A stretch of DNA of 64,000 bases, taken from positions 682,001 through 746,000 of the forward strand of contig JABTUU010000001.1 of NCBI GenBank assembly GCA_015075275.1, written 5' to 3'. Position 1 is the first letter of the stretch; each line of letters begins with the position of its first letter. Positions 30,937 to 39,963 of this stretch are shown here, one piece after another. A program made the translations under genes and the position numbers. The notes beneath the pieces were generated by a model. That model saw nothing but the letters and a program-made list of their open reading frames with translations. It had not been told where the DNA came from and ran no database searches. Source of the DNA: Anaerolineales bacterium (GTDB lineage Bacteria > Chloroflexota > Anaerolineae > Anaerolineales > Villigracilaceae).

Positions 30937-32151
30937 TTATTCCAAAATATAGACGACATTAGCGGGGACGGGCGTTAGAAAATATACCGTGACCCAGGAA
31001 TGCCACGGCACATAATCATCGTCGCTGTACGCGACGTCGATCCATGGTTTGCCGACGCATCCGCCGCAGACATCTCCAACGATGGCGCGGCCATAGCCGG
31101 GAATATAAAGCGCTTGCCCGCCCATGGCAAGATACCAGTTGTAGCGCATGCCGGCGATGCCCTTTTGCGCTTTCGCGCCGCTTGACGTTCCATACGAGCA
31201 GCGATCGCCCCCGGAGCGGCATGGCGAATAAGACGTAACGTACATTTGTACAGCGCGCCAATATTCAATGGTTACGCCGTCTACAACGGCTGTTTTGATT
31301 TCGATCTTTGTGCCATATCCTAGAATGCGGTTTTGCGGCGGATGGATGACCGCTTCATCTTCGACGATGCGCGCAACCTCGACGTCGTTCTCGTAACGAA
31401 TGCGGACGCGCTGCAGCGCTAGTCCTGTCTTGCCCGGTTGTAAAATTTGCGTTTGGTCGAGCGGGACCTCGGCGGATTGGATCGCTTCGTTCTCGAAAGG
31501 AATCGGTTTCTGCGCCAGCAAGATCGTTTCGTTTACATGCGTGATATTAATCTGTCCATCGGCGGGCAATCTTTCGTTTTCCGGCGGGAGACTGTAGTCG
31601 TTTCCGAGCAACGGCATTCCCGCCTCTGCCAGCGCTGAGCCAATGGTCTGAGCGGAAGATGTGATTTGCGTCGTTTTTCCGTTCATTGCAACCGCTAGAC
31701 GTTGAGCGGAGACCAACGAAATAGGCGCGGTTGCCGCTTGAATAACGGAGATTGGCGTTTGTAAAGGAACGCTGACCGCGTCTCCGATACGGAGCTGCAG
31801 CCTGGCGTTTTGCAGCGCTTCGCCTGCCGTAAACGCGGAGGTGCGAAGCGTTTGTTGTCCTTGCGGCGTAGACAATGCGATCGTTACCGCGCGCCGAATT
31901 TGAATAATAGTAGAAGCGCCGGCAGGGAGAACGGAATTTCTTTCGACAACGATCCCGTTGACGAGCAGACGATCTTCAGGCGTGAGAACAAACCCCGCTT
32001 GAGTAAGCGCTTCTGCAGGATTTGCTCTATTCGAACGAACGGTAACGACGTTTTCGCCGTCAATGATCGTGATAAGTTGAGAAGCGGAAGGTTGACACGC
32101 GAAGAGAAGAAGCGTTGTCGCCGCCGCGATATACGCTGTGCGAAATATCAT
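30937..32151 (-). CDS. YabE-like lipoprotein with G5 and 3D domains
   Basis: 404 residues from the ATG at 32151. An N-terminal lipobox Leu-Leu-Phe-Ala-Cys predicts membrane anchoring. Three repeats of the DUF348/ubiquitin-like fold (about 25-200) are followed by a G5-type segment (about 225-300) and a C-terminal 3D/RlpA-like barrel with Tyr-Gly-Thr-Ser-Ser-Gly and Val-Gly-Asp-Val-Cys-Gly-Gly-Cys. This is the build of YabE and resuscitation-promoting factors, which act on peptidoglycan. Its stop is four bases before rsmA. A TATAAT six bases upstream suggests a leaderless mRNA. Confidence 0.88.
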   Translation of the reverse strand: MIFRTAYIAAATTLLLFACQPSASQLITIIDGENVVTVRSNRANPAEALTQAGFVLTPEDRLLVNGIVVERNSVLPAGASTIIQIRRAVTIALSTPQGQQTLRTSAFTAGEALQNARLQLRIGDAVSVPLQTPISVIQAATAPISLVSAQRLAVAMNGKTTQITSSAQTIGSALAEAGMPLLGNDYSLPPENERLPADGQINITHVNETILLAQKPIPFENEAIQSAEVPLDQTQILQPGKTGLALQRVRIRYENDVEVARIVEDEAVIHPPQNRILGYGTKIEIKTAVVDGVTIEYWRAVQMYVTSYSPCRSGGDRCSYGTSSGAKAQKGIAGMRYNWYLAMGGQALYIPGYGRAIVGDVCGGCVGKPWIDVAYSDDDYVPWHSWVTVYFLTPVPANVVYILE

Positions 32152-32157
32152 GCGCTC

Positions 32158-32163
32158 ATTATA
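32158..32163 (-). promoter_or_regulatory. -10 box, leaderless start
   Basis: TATAAT on the minus strand ends six bases before the ATG of the YabE-like gene. Confidence 0.6.
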
Positions 32164-32165
32164 AA

Positions 32166-32933
32166 TCACCCCGACTCGTGCAGTGTCCAAACGTTTGGCT
32201 CAGCGTATACGCCCTCGTCCTTGTCCGCGTCCATGCGCATCGGAGCGAGCGCGCCGGGGATGATGTATTGCCCGCTTTGCGGGAACTTCATGCCGGTCCA
32301 CGCTTCCCATTCGGCGCGTGAGCCGCTGACGACTTTAGAGCGCTGGCAGACTTTGATGAACGTCGCGCCAGCCCGCGCTTGGATGCGCAGCCAAGCGTCG
32401 AAGGGCGCGCCCGCTTCGTTCTTCCATGTAAGATAGTCATCCATACTAATCAGCGGGTATTTTGGCTTTTCGTTTGGGCGCACCGGGATGACGATTTGCT
32501 TGAATCCATGCGCGCGCGCCGTCGGCTGAAACGACAGTAGAATTGAGCGGCTCAATCCGATCTTTTTATATTCCGCGCGCACGCCAACGAATACAGCCGC
32601 AAGCAGGTTTGGTTTAACGCCTTTTTGATCGTCGTCAACCGCTTTTTGAATGACCCAGTCCCAGCCTTCGTCGGGCAACTCGCTAAGCGGGGCGCCCCAG
32701 TGAAATGGGAAGCTGTGTCCGACTGCGACGACTTGGTTTGTCTCTACATCAATCATTAAAGATTGATGCCTGGCGAAACGGTCAAAGAACTCGTGCCAGT
32801 AGGCTTGAGCGATTCGATCGTGCCACATGAATTCGGGCCAAGAGTCTTTGGCTAGTTGTAATGCGGACTCGCGGTAAACGGGTAATTCTTCTATGGCGGC
32901 AAACCTAAATTGATGCGTATGACTCAATTGCAT
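32166..32933 (-). CDS. GNAT-like acetyltransferase family protein
   Basis: About 255 residues. The central part (about 65-165) has a GNAT layout: Val-Val-Ala-Val-Gly-His-Ser, then Leu-Ala-Ala-Val-Phe-Val-Gly-Val-Arg-Ala-Glu-Tyr-Lys-Lys-Ile-Gly-Leu-Ser, which fits the acetyl-CoA-binding loop and following helix. The substrate is unknown. AGGAGG touches the ATG at 32933, so translation may really begin at the TTG at 32927, seven bases from it. It ends 15 bases before the YabE-like start on the same strand. Confidence 0.7.
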   Translation of the reverse strand: MQLSHTHQFRFAAIEELPVYRESALQLAKDSWPEFMWHDRIAQAYWHEFFDRFARHQSLMIDVETNQVVAVGHSFPFHWGAPLSELPDEGWDWVIQKAVDDDQKGVKPNLLAAVFVGVRAEYKKIGLSRSILLSFQPTARAHGFKQIVIPVRPNEKPKYPLISMDDYLTWKNEAGAPFDAWLRIQARAGATFIKVCQRSKVVSGSRAEWEAWTGMKFPQSGQYIIPGALAPMRMDADKDEGVYAEPNVWTLHESG

Positions 32934-32982
32934 TCCTCCTAGAGTTGAAGTTGTTTCGTCTCTGTTGATGGTTGAATTATAT

Positions 32983-32988
32983 TACAAT
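32983..32988 (+). promoter_or_regulatory. -10 box near TrmH-type gene
   Basis: TACAAT ends eight bases before the ATG at 32997, and no ribosome site is visible, consistent with a leaderless or near-leaderless mRNA. Confidence 0.45.
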
Positions 32989-32996
32989 AAATAGAA

Positions 32997-33791
32997 ATGA
33001 CGCCTAAGCCGATTCTGACAAGTCTGAACAACCCTCTGATCAAGCAAGCGCGCGCGCTGCGCCAGCGAAAAGCGCGCGTTGAAAGCGGACTCTTTCTCGT
33101 TGAAGGCATTCACCATGTAGGCGAAGCGGTGGAGGCAGGCTGGGAAATTCAATCGTTGTTATACGCGCCTGAAATATTGACAAGCGTGTTCGGTTTGGAG
33201 TTGGCATCCCGGCTTGGCGCGAGGAGTCAGCCGATCTCGATCGAGGCGATGAAGTCGCTTGCCGGCAAAGAAAACCCGCAGGGGATTATTGCAATTGTCC
33301 GTCAGCGCCAAATGAAGATCGCCGATCTTCATTCTGTGACGGTTGCGGTCGCATTAGTCGCTCCGCAAGACCCGGGCAATGTGGGGACGATTCTCCGCAC
33401 AATGGATGCTGTTGGCGCGGAAGCGCTGTTCTTGCTCGATGGCGGCGTCGAGTTGTATCATCCGACGGCGGTTCGCTCCAGCATGGGCGCGCTATTTTGG
33501 ATGCCGGTCATTTCAACCGCCTTTGATGACTTTCTGACATGGGCGCGTGCAGGAGTGTTTCAACTTATTGGGACCTCGGCTCATGTGAGCGCGGATTATC
33601 GTTCGCTTGCGCCGCGCGTTCGTTGGGCGTTGGTATTGGGGAGCGAGCAAAAAGGCCTTTCTCCTGAGCAACTGCGCGCTTGCGATGACGTTGTGTCTTT
33701 GCCCATGCGAGGACGCGTCAGTTCGTTGAACTTGGCAGTGGCGACAGGTGCGTTGCTATATGCGTTAAACGCGCAGAGACAGGCGCGATAG
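32997..33791 (+). CDS. SpoU/TrmH-family RNA 2'-O-methyltransferase
   Basis: 264 residues. The N-terminal substrate-binding domain (Asn-Asn-Pro-Leu-Ile-Lys and Phe-Leu-Val-Glu-Gly) is followed by the SPOUT knot domain with Pro-Gly-Asn-Val-Gly-Thr-Ile-Leu-Arg (motif 1), Val-Leu-Gly-Ser-Glu-Gln-Lys-Gly-Leu (motif 2) and Leu-Pro-Met-Arg-Gly-x-Val-Ser-Ser-Leu-Asn-Leu-Ala-Val (motif 3). It methylates a ribose in rRNA or tRNA; the exact site cannot be told. Confidence 0.92.
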   Translation: MTPKPILTSLNNPLIKQARALRQRKARVESGLFLVEGIHHVGEAVEAGWEIQSLLYAPEILTSVFGLELASRLGARSQPISIEAMKSLAGKENPQGIIAIVRQRQMKIADLHSVTVAVALVAPQDPGNVGTILRTMDAVGAEALFLLDGGVELYHPTAVRSSMGALFWMPVISTAFDDFLTWARAGVFQLIGTSAHVSADYRSLAPRVRWALVLGSEQKGLSPEQLRACDDVVSLPMRGRVSSLNLAVATGALLYALNAQRQAR

Positions 33792-33820
33792 CCTGCCTCT
33801 GCGATGCGGCTGAGTGTTTG

Positions 33821-34045
33821 TTAAAACTCGTCTTCGTCGTCATCCCAAAGATCGTCGTCTTCGCTTTCTTCGTCTTCCTCCCAGCCCTCGGCTTCATCCT
33901 CGTTCCAAGTGTCCTGATTGTCAACTTCGCCGCTGGGTTTGTACGTGGCGCAACCGGTATCAGGGTCTAGTTCTATAGCGGCGGCGCTGCAATAGCCTTC
34001 GTCTAGAAAGACGCAATCTACATAGTGGCATTTAATACGGGGCAT
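33821..34045 (-). CDS. small Cys-motif protein with acidic tail
   Basis: 74 residues with AGGAGG before the ATG. The first 35 residues hold four Cys (positions 6, 11, 19, 32) in Cys-His-Tyr-Val-Asp-Cys-Val-Phe-Leu-Asp, resembling small DUF1540-type metal-binding modules. The second half is almost entirely Asp, Glu and Trp. A zinc or iron site is plausible (inference). It precedes the TrmH-type gene convergently and follows the VKOR gene by 14 bases, so it may share that operon. Confidence 0.75.
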   Translation of the reverse strand: MPRIKCHYVDCVFLDEGYCSAAAIELDPDTGCATYKPSGEVDNQDTWNEDEAEGWEEDEESEDDDLWDDDEDEF

Positions 34046-34059
34046 TCTTTCCTCCTGAA

Positions 34060-34482
34060 TTATGATTCTTTAATAAGGCGAACGATGGAAATGCCAAAAA
34101 TTAACGTCATTGTTATCTGTGAAGTGACGCAAAACGGGCAATAAGATTTGAGCAACGCGGCTTCCACATACACTAAATATAAGGTAAAGAAAAAGCCGGT
34201 GACTGAGAGAGCGAAGAAAAGCAACGGTCCGTTTTGTTGAAAGAAACCGGGCTTTCGTCCCAGCCATAAAACGGCGAGCAAGGCGAGGTAGCCTATTGCG
34301 CCGATGATCGCCACCGGAACGCCGTACACTTCAGAGTAGCGGCTGGCGTTTACTACAGAACAGCCTTGTGATCCGATGCACATATTATCGTTTGCCGTAA
34401 TTTTGTAAATGGTCATGTAAATGGATACCAGCAGACCAATGAGCGTGAGCGCGGTTGTAACTTGTAAAAGACGTTTATTCAT
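34060..34482 (-). CDS. vitamin K epoxide reductase-like membrane protein
   Basis: 140 residues with four membrane helices (about 6-25, 53-73, 83-103, 113-135). Cys pair Cys-Ile-Gly-Ser-Gln-Gly-Cys in the first loop and the active-site Cys-Pro-Phe-Cys at the fourth helix are the VKOR signature. Bacterial VKOR reoxidises a DsbA-like or thioredoxin-like partner and passes electrons to quinone. Unlike some homologues it has no fused thioredoxin domain. It starts six bases after moeA. Confidence 0.93.
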   Translation of the reverse strand: MNKRLLQVTTALTLIGLLVSIYMTIYKITANDNMCIGSQGCSVVNASRYSEVYGVPVAIIGAIGYLALLAVLWLGRKPGFFQQNGPLLFFALSVTGFFFTLYLVYVEAALLKSYCPFCVTSQITMTLIFGISIVRLIKES

Positions 34483-34488
34483 AGTTTC

Positions 34489-35721
34489 TCAGATGAGCCA
34501 TGCGTTGATTTCTTGTCCGGCAGGCACGCATTTTACACCAGCGGGAATAATTAGTAAAGCGTTTGCGTTTGCCAATGCCGACAGGTTGCCTGAGCCTTGA
34601 TGACCTGTAAGATAGGCTTGCCAGACGCCGTTTTCTTCTTGAATGGACGCATGCAGGTAACTTTCGCGCCCATCTGATCGAATCTCTTCTGCGCATCGCA
34701 CGCGGACTTCCTGCCTGCGCGTGCCGCCCAAGCCGCTTAACTTTCCCAGCGCCTCGCGGACGAACGCTTCGAAGCCGACGAACGCCGAAACAGGATTGCC
34801 CGGCAAACCGATGAAAGGAATGCCTCGATAGGTGCCAAATGCAAGGGGTTTCCCCGGACGCATATTAACGCGCCAGAAGTCCATACTGCCGTCGGATTCG
34901 AGCGCCGCTTTTACGAAATCGTAAGCGCCTACGCTGACTCCCGCGGAAGAAAGGATTAGATCCACTTGTAGACGAGCGGCTTCGTCGAGCGTTGCTTTGA
35001 CTGACGAGAAGTTATCCTTTGCGGCTCCGAGTTTGAGCGTTTCTGCTCCAGCAGATCGGATTAGCCCCGCCAACATATACGAATTCGAATCATGAATTTT
35101 ACCCGGCGAGAGCGGAGCGTCTACTTCAAGCAATTCGTCGCCTGAGGAAAACAGCGCCACGCGCGGCTTGCGATAAATTGTGACGACAGCGATTCCGAGC
35201 GTGGCAAGCAAACCCAGCGCGCGCGGCGTAAGCGGATGCCCTGCACGAAGGGCGACTTCGCCTCGGTGGATGTCCATTCCTCGCGAGCGAATGTATGCGC
35301 CGACGGCGGCGGGCTTGAATATTTCAATGCGTTCTGGCGCAAGCGCGCCGGCGTCGCGGTTGTCGAAATCAGTATCCTCGACAGGGATTACCGCGTCGGC
35401 GCCGACTGGCATGTGAGCGCCGGTCATAATCCGTGCGGCTTCACCGGCGGCGATGAGCGCTGTCGAGACGGAGCCGGCTGGAATGTCGGCGACCACGCGT
35501 AGGCGGCGAGGCGAAGCGGAACTTGCTTCCGCCGTATCGGCTGCGCGGACGGCGAAGCCATCCATGGAAGAGTTATCAAAAGATGGGAGATCGTCTATTG
35601 CGAAAACATCTTCTGCGAGAATGCGACTCAAACAATCTGCCAGCGGCAGAGATTCAGTTGGTAAGGGTTGGAATTGAGCGAGTATGCGCGCGCGCGCATC
35701 GCTAACGCTGAGCAATGTCAT
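34489..35721 (-). CDS. moeA: molybdopterin molybdotransferase
   Basis: 410 residues with the MoeA four-domain layout. Asn-Ser-Ser-Met-Asp-Gly-Phe-Ala near 50, Met-Thr-Gly-Ala-x-Met-Pro near 95, Ser-Gly-Asp-Glu-Leu near 185, Asp-Ser-Asn near 205, Ser-Ala-Gly-Val-Ser-Val-Gly-Ala-Tyr-Asp-Phe near 265 and Leu-Pro-Gly-Asn-Pro-Val-Ser-Ala near 320 are diagnostic. It inserts molybdate into adenylated molybdopterin. No other cofactor gene lies here. A TATAAT-like box is about 14 bases before the start. Confidence 0.95.
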   Translation of the reverse strand: MTLLSVSDARARILAQFQPLPTESLPLADCLSRILAEDVFAIDDLPSFDNSSMDGFAVRAADTAEASSASPRRLRVVADIPAGSVSTALIAAGEAARIMTGAHMPVGADAVIPVEDTDFDNRDAGALAPERIEIFKPAAVGAYIRSRGMDIHRGEVALRAGHPLTPRALGLLATLGIAVVTIYRKPRVALFSSGDELLEVDAPLSPGKIHDSNSYMLAGLIRSAGAETLKLGAAKDNFSSVKATLDEAARLQVDLILSSAGVSVGAYDFVKAALESDGSMDFWRVNMRPGKPLAFGTYRGIPFIGLPGNPVSAFVGFEAFVREALGKLSGLGGTRRQEVRVRCAEEIRSDGRESYLHASIQEENGVWQAYLTGHQGSGNLSALANANALLIIPAGVKCVPAGQEINAWLI

Positions 35722-35769
35722 GATGAGGCGGCGACATTATACTGCAATTGGCTTGAAAATAAAGCGCGG

Positions 35770-38034
35770 CTAGCCGGTCACGCGGCGGGCTTCGATCACA
35801 TTTTGGACGTTTTCAATACGCGTTAGCACACGGCTTAATTGTTCAAGGTTGCGCACGTCTACCACAAGGCGGAGGTCGGCGATACTGCTGCGATCGAAGC
35901 TGACTTTAACTCCTGAGATGTTTACGCCTTCATTCTCTAATAACGAAGAAATATCCTTTAATAAGCCTCCGCGATCATAGGCTTTAACGCAGATAGAAAC
36001 GGGAAATAGCTGTTCGGTGACGCCCCAATCGACTCGCAGGAAGCGTTCCGTGTCGTGACGGCGCAACATATTTGGACAGTCTTGCCGATGGACCGATGCG
36101 CCGCGTCCGCGAGTGATATAGGCAATAATAGGATCGCCGGGTGTTGGGCTGCAACAACGCGCCAACTGCCAGTACAGACCTTTTAATCCAACGACTTGCA
36201 CGGCGGCGTTATCGCGTTTCTTTGGATCGGGGGCGGCGATCTTGAATATCTCGGTGGCTTCTTCCGTTTCGCCGACTTGTGTAATAACCTTTTTAAGCGT
36301 AAGGTCGCCGTATCCAATAGCGATAAACATTTCTTCTTGAGTTTTATATCCCAACTCTCGCGCCAGTTTCTCGAAATTGGTGTCGGAGAGACCAAGCCGC
36401 TGTAGCTCGCGCTCAAGGTCGGCGCGTCCTTGTGAAAGATTCTGCTCAACTTGTTGCTTCTTGAACCAAGCTTTAATTTTTGAGCGGGCGCGTTGAGTTT
36501 TCACATATCCCAAATTGGGATTTAACCAATCGCGGCTGGGACCGCCTTGTTTGGAAGTCCGTTTTGCGGTTGAGATTTCAACTTGCTCGAAATTCTTCAA
36601 CTCGTGCGACAGCGGGACGAGTTTTCCATTAACGCGCGCGCCGCGACAGAAATGTCCGATGTCGGTATGAACGCGATAGGCGAAGTCAATCGGCGTGGAA
36701 CCGACGGGCAGTTCGATCATATCGCCTTTGGGCGTATAGACCGTCACATACTCCTGTAATACATCCGACTTCATGCCCTCGACGAACTCGCGTGCGTCTT
36801 GCACCTCGTTCAATTGCTCCATGCGATTGCGAACTTGCTTGATGCGTTTTTCGTACGACTTGTCGTGCGGCGCGCCTCCTTTGTAGCGCCAATGAGCGGC
36901 GATGCCGTGTTCGGCGTTTTCGTGCATTTCCTGCGTGCGAATCTGAACCTCGAGCGGACGCCCGTCGTCATAGATTACCGCTGTATGAAGCGACTGATAC
37001 CGATTTTCTTTTGGCGCGGCGATATAGTCGTCGAATTCTTCGCGTATGGGTCTCCACGTCATGTGGATCACGCCCAACGCGGCGTAACACGCCGCTTCGT
37101 TTTGCACGATGAGGCGCACCGCTCTTACATCGCGCAGATGATCGAACGATTTTCCTTTGTTCGTCATCTTCTTGTAAATGGAATAGATATGTTTAGGTCT
37201 GCCGCTGATCTCGGCTTGTATGTTGTTGCGCTTGAGAGTTTGCGTAAGCTTGCCGATGATTTCGGTAATTTGCTTTTCTCGGTCTGGTCTCTTTCCTTGA
37301 ATCTGACTGGCGATCTCCTTGTATTTCTCCGGATTGAGGTATCGAAAACTGAGGTCTTCAAGTTCCCATTTGATCTGCCAGACTCCCAGTAAATTGGCGA
37401 GCGGCGCGAAGATGTCAAGCGTCTCTTGGGCGATGCGTTTTTGCTTCTCTGTTGACGTGAATCCGAGTGTGCGCATATTGTGCAGGCGATCCGCCAGTTT
37501 GATTAAAGCTACGCGCGGATCGTCGCGCATGAAGAGGAACGCTTTGCGAAGACTCTCCGACTTGAGGTCGCTCTGGCTTGCTTTAAGATCGCGCATGCGT
37601 TGGTGACTATCGCCGGGCGAGGCGAAACGCGCTTCTGCGTCGTCTGTGCGTTCGTTTTCTTTCTTCGTATGTTGGCGTTTGTGTGAAACACGCGGAAAAG
37701 CGGTTAATTTTGTTACACCGTCTACCAGAATGGAGACGGTATCGTCAAATTCATTTCGGATATCGCTCAGGGTGACCGAGGTGTCTTCTACGGTATCGTG
37801 AAGCAGCGCCGCCGCTATCACGGTTGCGGGGACGTGTAGATCGGCGAGGATGTTTGCTACGGCGATGCAGTGAGTGATGTAAGGCTCGCCGGAACTTCGC
37901 GTTTGTCCGCGATGCGCTCGTTCCGCGAGTTCATAAGCGCGTTGAATCCGCCTTCGATCATCGTCGGAGCTGTAATTTGCGAGGAGGGATTTTGGCAGCT
38001 CGTCGGGGGATGTGGGCAAGGATCTCGATTTCAT
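35770..38034 (-). CDS. rel: (p)ppGpp synthetase/hydrolase
   Basis: 754 residues. The N-terminal HD hydrolase domain shows His-Cys near 52 and Leu-Leu-His-Asp-Thr-Val-Glu-Asp (the HDxxED hydrolase motif). The synthetase domain (about 260-380) contains Arg-Asp-Val-Arg-Ala-Val-Arg and Tyr-Gln-Ser-Leu-His-Thr. TGS (about 430-490), helical/zinc-finger (Cys-Cys-Ser-Pro-Thr-Pro-Gly) and C-terminal ACT (about 675-750) follow. The synthetase loop around 300 carries Arg-Xaa-Val-Arg rather than the acidic RelA variant, so a bifunctional Rel/SpoT enzyme is likely. A 32-residue Lys/Arg/Glu-rich insertion around 120-150 follows the HD motif. Confidence 0.95.
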   Translation of the reverse strand: MKSRSLPTSPDELPKSLLANYSSDDDRRRIQRAYELAERAHRGQTRSSGEPYITHCIAVANILADLHVPATVIAAALLHDTVEDTSVTLSDIRNEFDDTVSILVDGVTKLTAFPRVSHKRQHTKKENERTDDAEARFASPGDSHQRMRDLKASQSDLKSESLRKAFLFMRDDPRVALIKLADRLHNMRTLGFTSTEKQKRIAQETLDIFAPLANLLGVWQIKWELEDLSFRYLNPEKYKEIASQIQGKRPDREKQITEIIGKLTQTLKRNNIQAEISGRPKHIYSIYKKMTNKGKSFDHLRDVRAVRLIVQNEAACYAALGVIHMTWRPIREEFDDYIAAPKENRYQSLHTAVIYDDGRPLEVQIRTQEMHENAEHGIAAHWRYKGGAPHDKSYEKRIKQVRNRMEQLNEVQDAREFVEGMKSDVLQEYVTVYTPKGDMIELPVGSTPIDFAYRVHTDIGHFCRGARVNGKLVPLSHELKNFEQVEISTAKRTSKQGGPSRDWLNPNLGYVKTQRARSKIKAWFKKQQVEQNLSQGRADLERELQRLGLSDTNFEKLARELGYKTQEEMFIAIGYGDLTLKKVITQVGETEEATEIFKIAAPDPKKRDNAAVQVVGLKGLYWQLARCCSPTPGDPIIAYITRGRGASVHRQDCPNMLRRHDTERFLRVDWGVTEQLFPVSICVKAYDRGGLLKDISSLLENEGVNISGVKVSFDRSSIADLRLVVDVRNLEQLSRVLTRIENVQNVIEARRVTG

Positions 38035-38126
38035 GCTATAAATTGTACTATGTAAGCAGTTTTTCTTTGAGGGCTTGGTCGGTTGGCGGGTAAATCCTTC
38101 TCAGCCTGCCGAAGGAGAGATCGCCA

Positions 38127-38615
38127 GTGTTAATCGTCAATAATGTTACGCGTTTGCTTGATTCGCGTAAAATCCCTTATAGCGCGTATGAACTCCCGTT
38201 TGAAAAGCTCGGCGCGCAAGAGTCTGCGCGTATTCTGGGCGTTGAGCTTGCGTCTCTTTTCAAAACGATCGTTGTCGCGCGCGATAAGCCTAAGAAACCT
38301 TTGCTGGTCGTTGTGCCGGGCGATGCGATCGTAGACTTGAAGCGATTGGCGGCGGCATTAAGGGAAAAGAAAGTCCATTTGCCGATGGAAAAAGAAGCAG
38401 AACTTATGACTGGCTTGCAAGCGGGGGGCATTTCGCCGTTGGCGCTGCTCAACAAGGGTTTCCAAGTCGTTATTGACTCCTCTGTGAGAAAATTTGATCA
38501 AATCCATATCTCAGGCGGACAGAGAGGATTAAATATCAAACTAGCGGTTAAAGATTTAATTCAATTGACGAACGCGCTTGTTGAGTCGGTGGCTAAACCT
38601 AGAGTAGAAGGATGA
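38127..38615 (+). CDS. YbaK/EbsC-type aminoacyl-tRNA deacylase
   Basis: 162 residues, GTG start with GGAGAG before it. The YbaK fold is shown by Phe-Lys-Thr-Ile-Val-Val near 50, Pro-Gly-Asp-Ala-Ile-Val-Asp-Leu-Lys near 65-75, Gly-Gly-Ile-Ser-Pro-Leu near 105 and Ser-Gly-Gly-Gln-Arg-Gly-Leu near 135. YbaK deacylates mischarged Cys-tRNA(Pro). A bidirectional terminator follows. Confidence 0.92.
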   Translation: MLIVNNVTRLLDSRKIPYSAYELPFEKLGAQESARILGVELASLFKTIVVARDKPKKPLLVVVPGDAIVDLKRLAAALREKKVHLPMEKEAELMTGLQAGGISPLALLNKGFQVVIDSSVRKFDQIHISGGQRGLNIKLAVKDLIQLTNALVESVAKPRVEG

Positions 38616-38633
38616 TTCCCGCGTGAAGGGATC

Positions 38634-38667
38634 AAAAAACAGCGGCAATTTAGCGCCGCTGTTTTTT
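38634..38667. terminator. bidirectional terminator
   Basis: 13-bp stem AAAAAACAGCGGC (38634-38646) / GCCGCTGTTTTTT (38655-38667) between convergent genes. Confidence 0.93.
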
Positions 38668-38688
38668 GATTTATGGATGTCTGCGTTC

Positions 38689-39294
38689 TTAGTGGAACTT
38701 AATGGAGTCTTCTTTAATTTCAAACGTCCACTTATCTGGGTTATTAATGCAGCCGTATCCAGCCGAGTTGAACGCGTGTTTGTTGTCCAAACTCCATGCC
38801 CAGAGATTGTAGCAACCATAGACGAGGTCGGTAATCACAACCGCATCGCCGTTTTTGCCCAAGTCGTATGATCTATAGCCGCACTCATCGAGGGCGGTTT
38901 TATTTAGATAGAGCGAAATTCGAACAGGCGACTTCGTTGAATTGACGATCTTGATGGTCGTGCCGTTGCCTTTGGGGGTTCCCAGCACGCGCGTCGCACA
39001 GTAATCGCCTGAGGCGCTTGCCAGCGTGTTCGTCGGCATAACTTGCTCAACAGTGGGAAGCGGAAGCGGCGTTTCAGTCGGCGGAGGCGTTTCGGTCGGC
39101 GTTTCGGTCGGCGGGATGGGCGTATTGGTTGGAATTGCCGCCTGCGTTTCCGCGACGATCGTCAGAGCTGCTGCGACGGCGGTGCCTTGCACTTCTTCCA
39201 CGCTGATAGTTGGGACGGCGGGTTGCCCGCTGCCGCAAGCGGAAAGCAACGCAACGAGGACGGTAGACGCCAAAATGATTCGAAAGTGGTTCAT
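38689..39294 (-). CDS. PT-rich lipoprotein, tandem copy 3
   Basis: 201 residues. The lipobox Leu-Leu-Ser-Ala-Cys at about 16-20 predicts a lipid anchor. A coiled stretch with Gly-Thr-Ala-Val-Ala-Ala-Ala-Leu-Thr is followed by a stalk of Pro/Thr/Glu repeats (about 52-85). The C-terminal globular domain (about 95-200) has Cys residues and a beta pattern. It shares all three parts with the next gene. Extracytoplasmic, function unknown. The stop is close to the terminator at 38634. Confidence 0.85.
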   Translation of the reverse strand: MNHFRIILASTVLVALLSACGSGQPAVPTISVEEVQGTAVAAALTIVAETQAAIPTNTPIPPTETPTETPPPTETPLPLPTVEQVMPTNTLASASGDYCATRVLGTPKGNGTTIKIVNSTKSPVRISLYLNKTALDECGYRSYDLGKNGDAVVITDLVYGCYNLWAWSLDNKHAFNSAGYGCINNPDKWTFEIKEDSIKFH

Positions 39295-39321
39295 TAATTT
39301 AATCTCCTGGAAAGTATATTT

Positions 39322-39945
39322 TTAGCAATTCGGATAGCATCCGCCTTTAGCGACGATTGTATCTTTTCGGATGATGATCTTCCAGCTTCCGCCGTTGAGC
39401 GCGAAGCCGCCTGAGGTCGTGAACTTCTTAGGACCGTTGACGTAAGCGTAAGCGCTGTAATAACCTGCAGGTCCCGAGAATGAGCCGCCCGTGGTCGCAG
39501 GTATGAAGCCGCATTCCCCTTGAGAAGTCGTCACATAAAGAGATAGGATAATATCGCTGGCTTTTGCGTTGGTCTCATTGGTCACTTGAATTTTCGTCGT
39601 TGGAACGCTCCACGAAGAAAGGATTTTGTTGCAAGGGTCTTTGGTAGGACCTGCCGCTTGCGGAGCCAGCGTGAAAGTCGCAGTCGGAAGAAGCGGATCG
39701 ATTGTCGGTTCGAGAGTTGCCGTCTCTGTGGGGAGAGGCGTGGCGGTGAAAGTTGCCGTGGGCGGCAACGTCGTTTCAGTCGGGATTGAGGCTTGTGTTT
39801 CGGCGATCATGGTGAAAGCCGCCGCTTGAGCCGTTGCGGCAACGTTCGCGGAATCGAGCGTGGGCGCCGCGGCGGGCGCCGTTCCTCCGCACGCGCTAAG
39901 AGCGACGCTGAGAGCGACTCCAAGCGCCAAGAATTTGTGCTTCAT
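39322..39945 (-). CDS. PT-rich lipoprotein, tandem copy 2
   Basis: 207 residues. Lipobox Val-Ala-Leu-Ser-Ala-Cys-Gly, then Ala-Gln-Ala-Ala-Ala-Phe-Thr-Met-Ile-Ala-Glu-Thr-Gln-Ala that matches copy 3, a Pro/Thr stalk (about 52-90), and a C-terminal domain with Cys, Gly and beta strands. It is 27 bases from copy 3 and 18 from copy 1, in one operon. It arose by tandem duplication and has diverged strongly. Confidence 0.85.
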   Translation of the reverse strand: MKHKFLALGVALSVALSACGGTAPAAAPTLDSANVAATAQAAAFTMIAETQASIPTETTLPPTATFTATPLPTETATLEPTIDPLLPTATFTLAPQAAGPTKDPCNKILSSWSVPTTKIQVTNETNAKASDIILSLYVTTSQGECGFIPATTGGSFSGPAGYYSAYAYVNGPKKFTTSGGFALNGGSWKIIIRKDTIVAKGGCYPNC

Positions 39946-39963
39946 TGAGAATATGTCCTTATG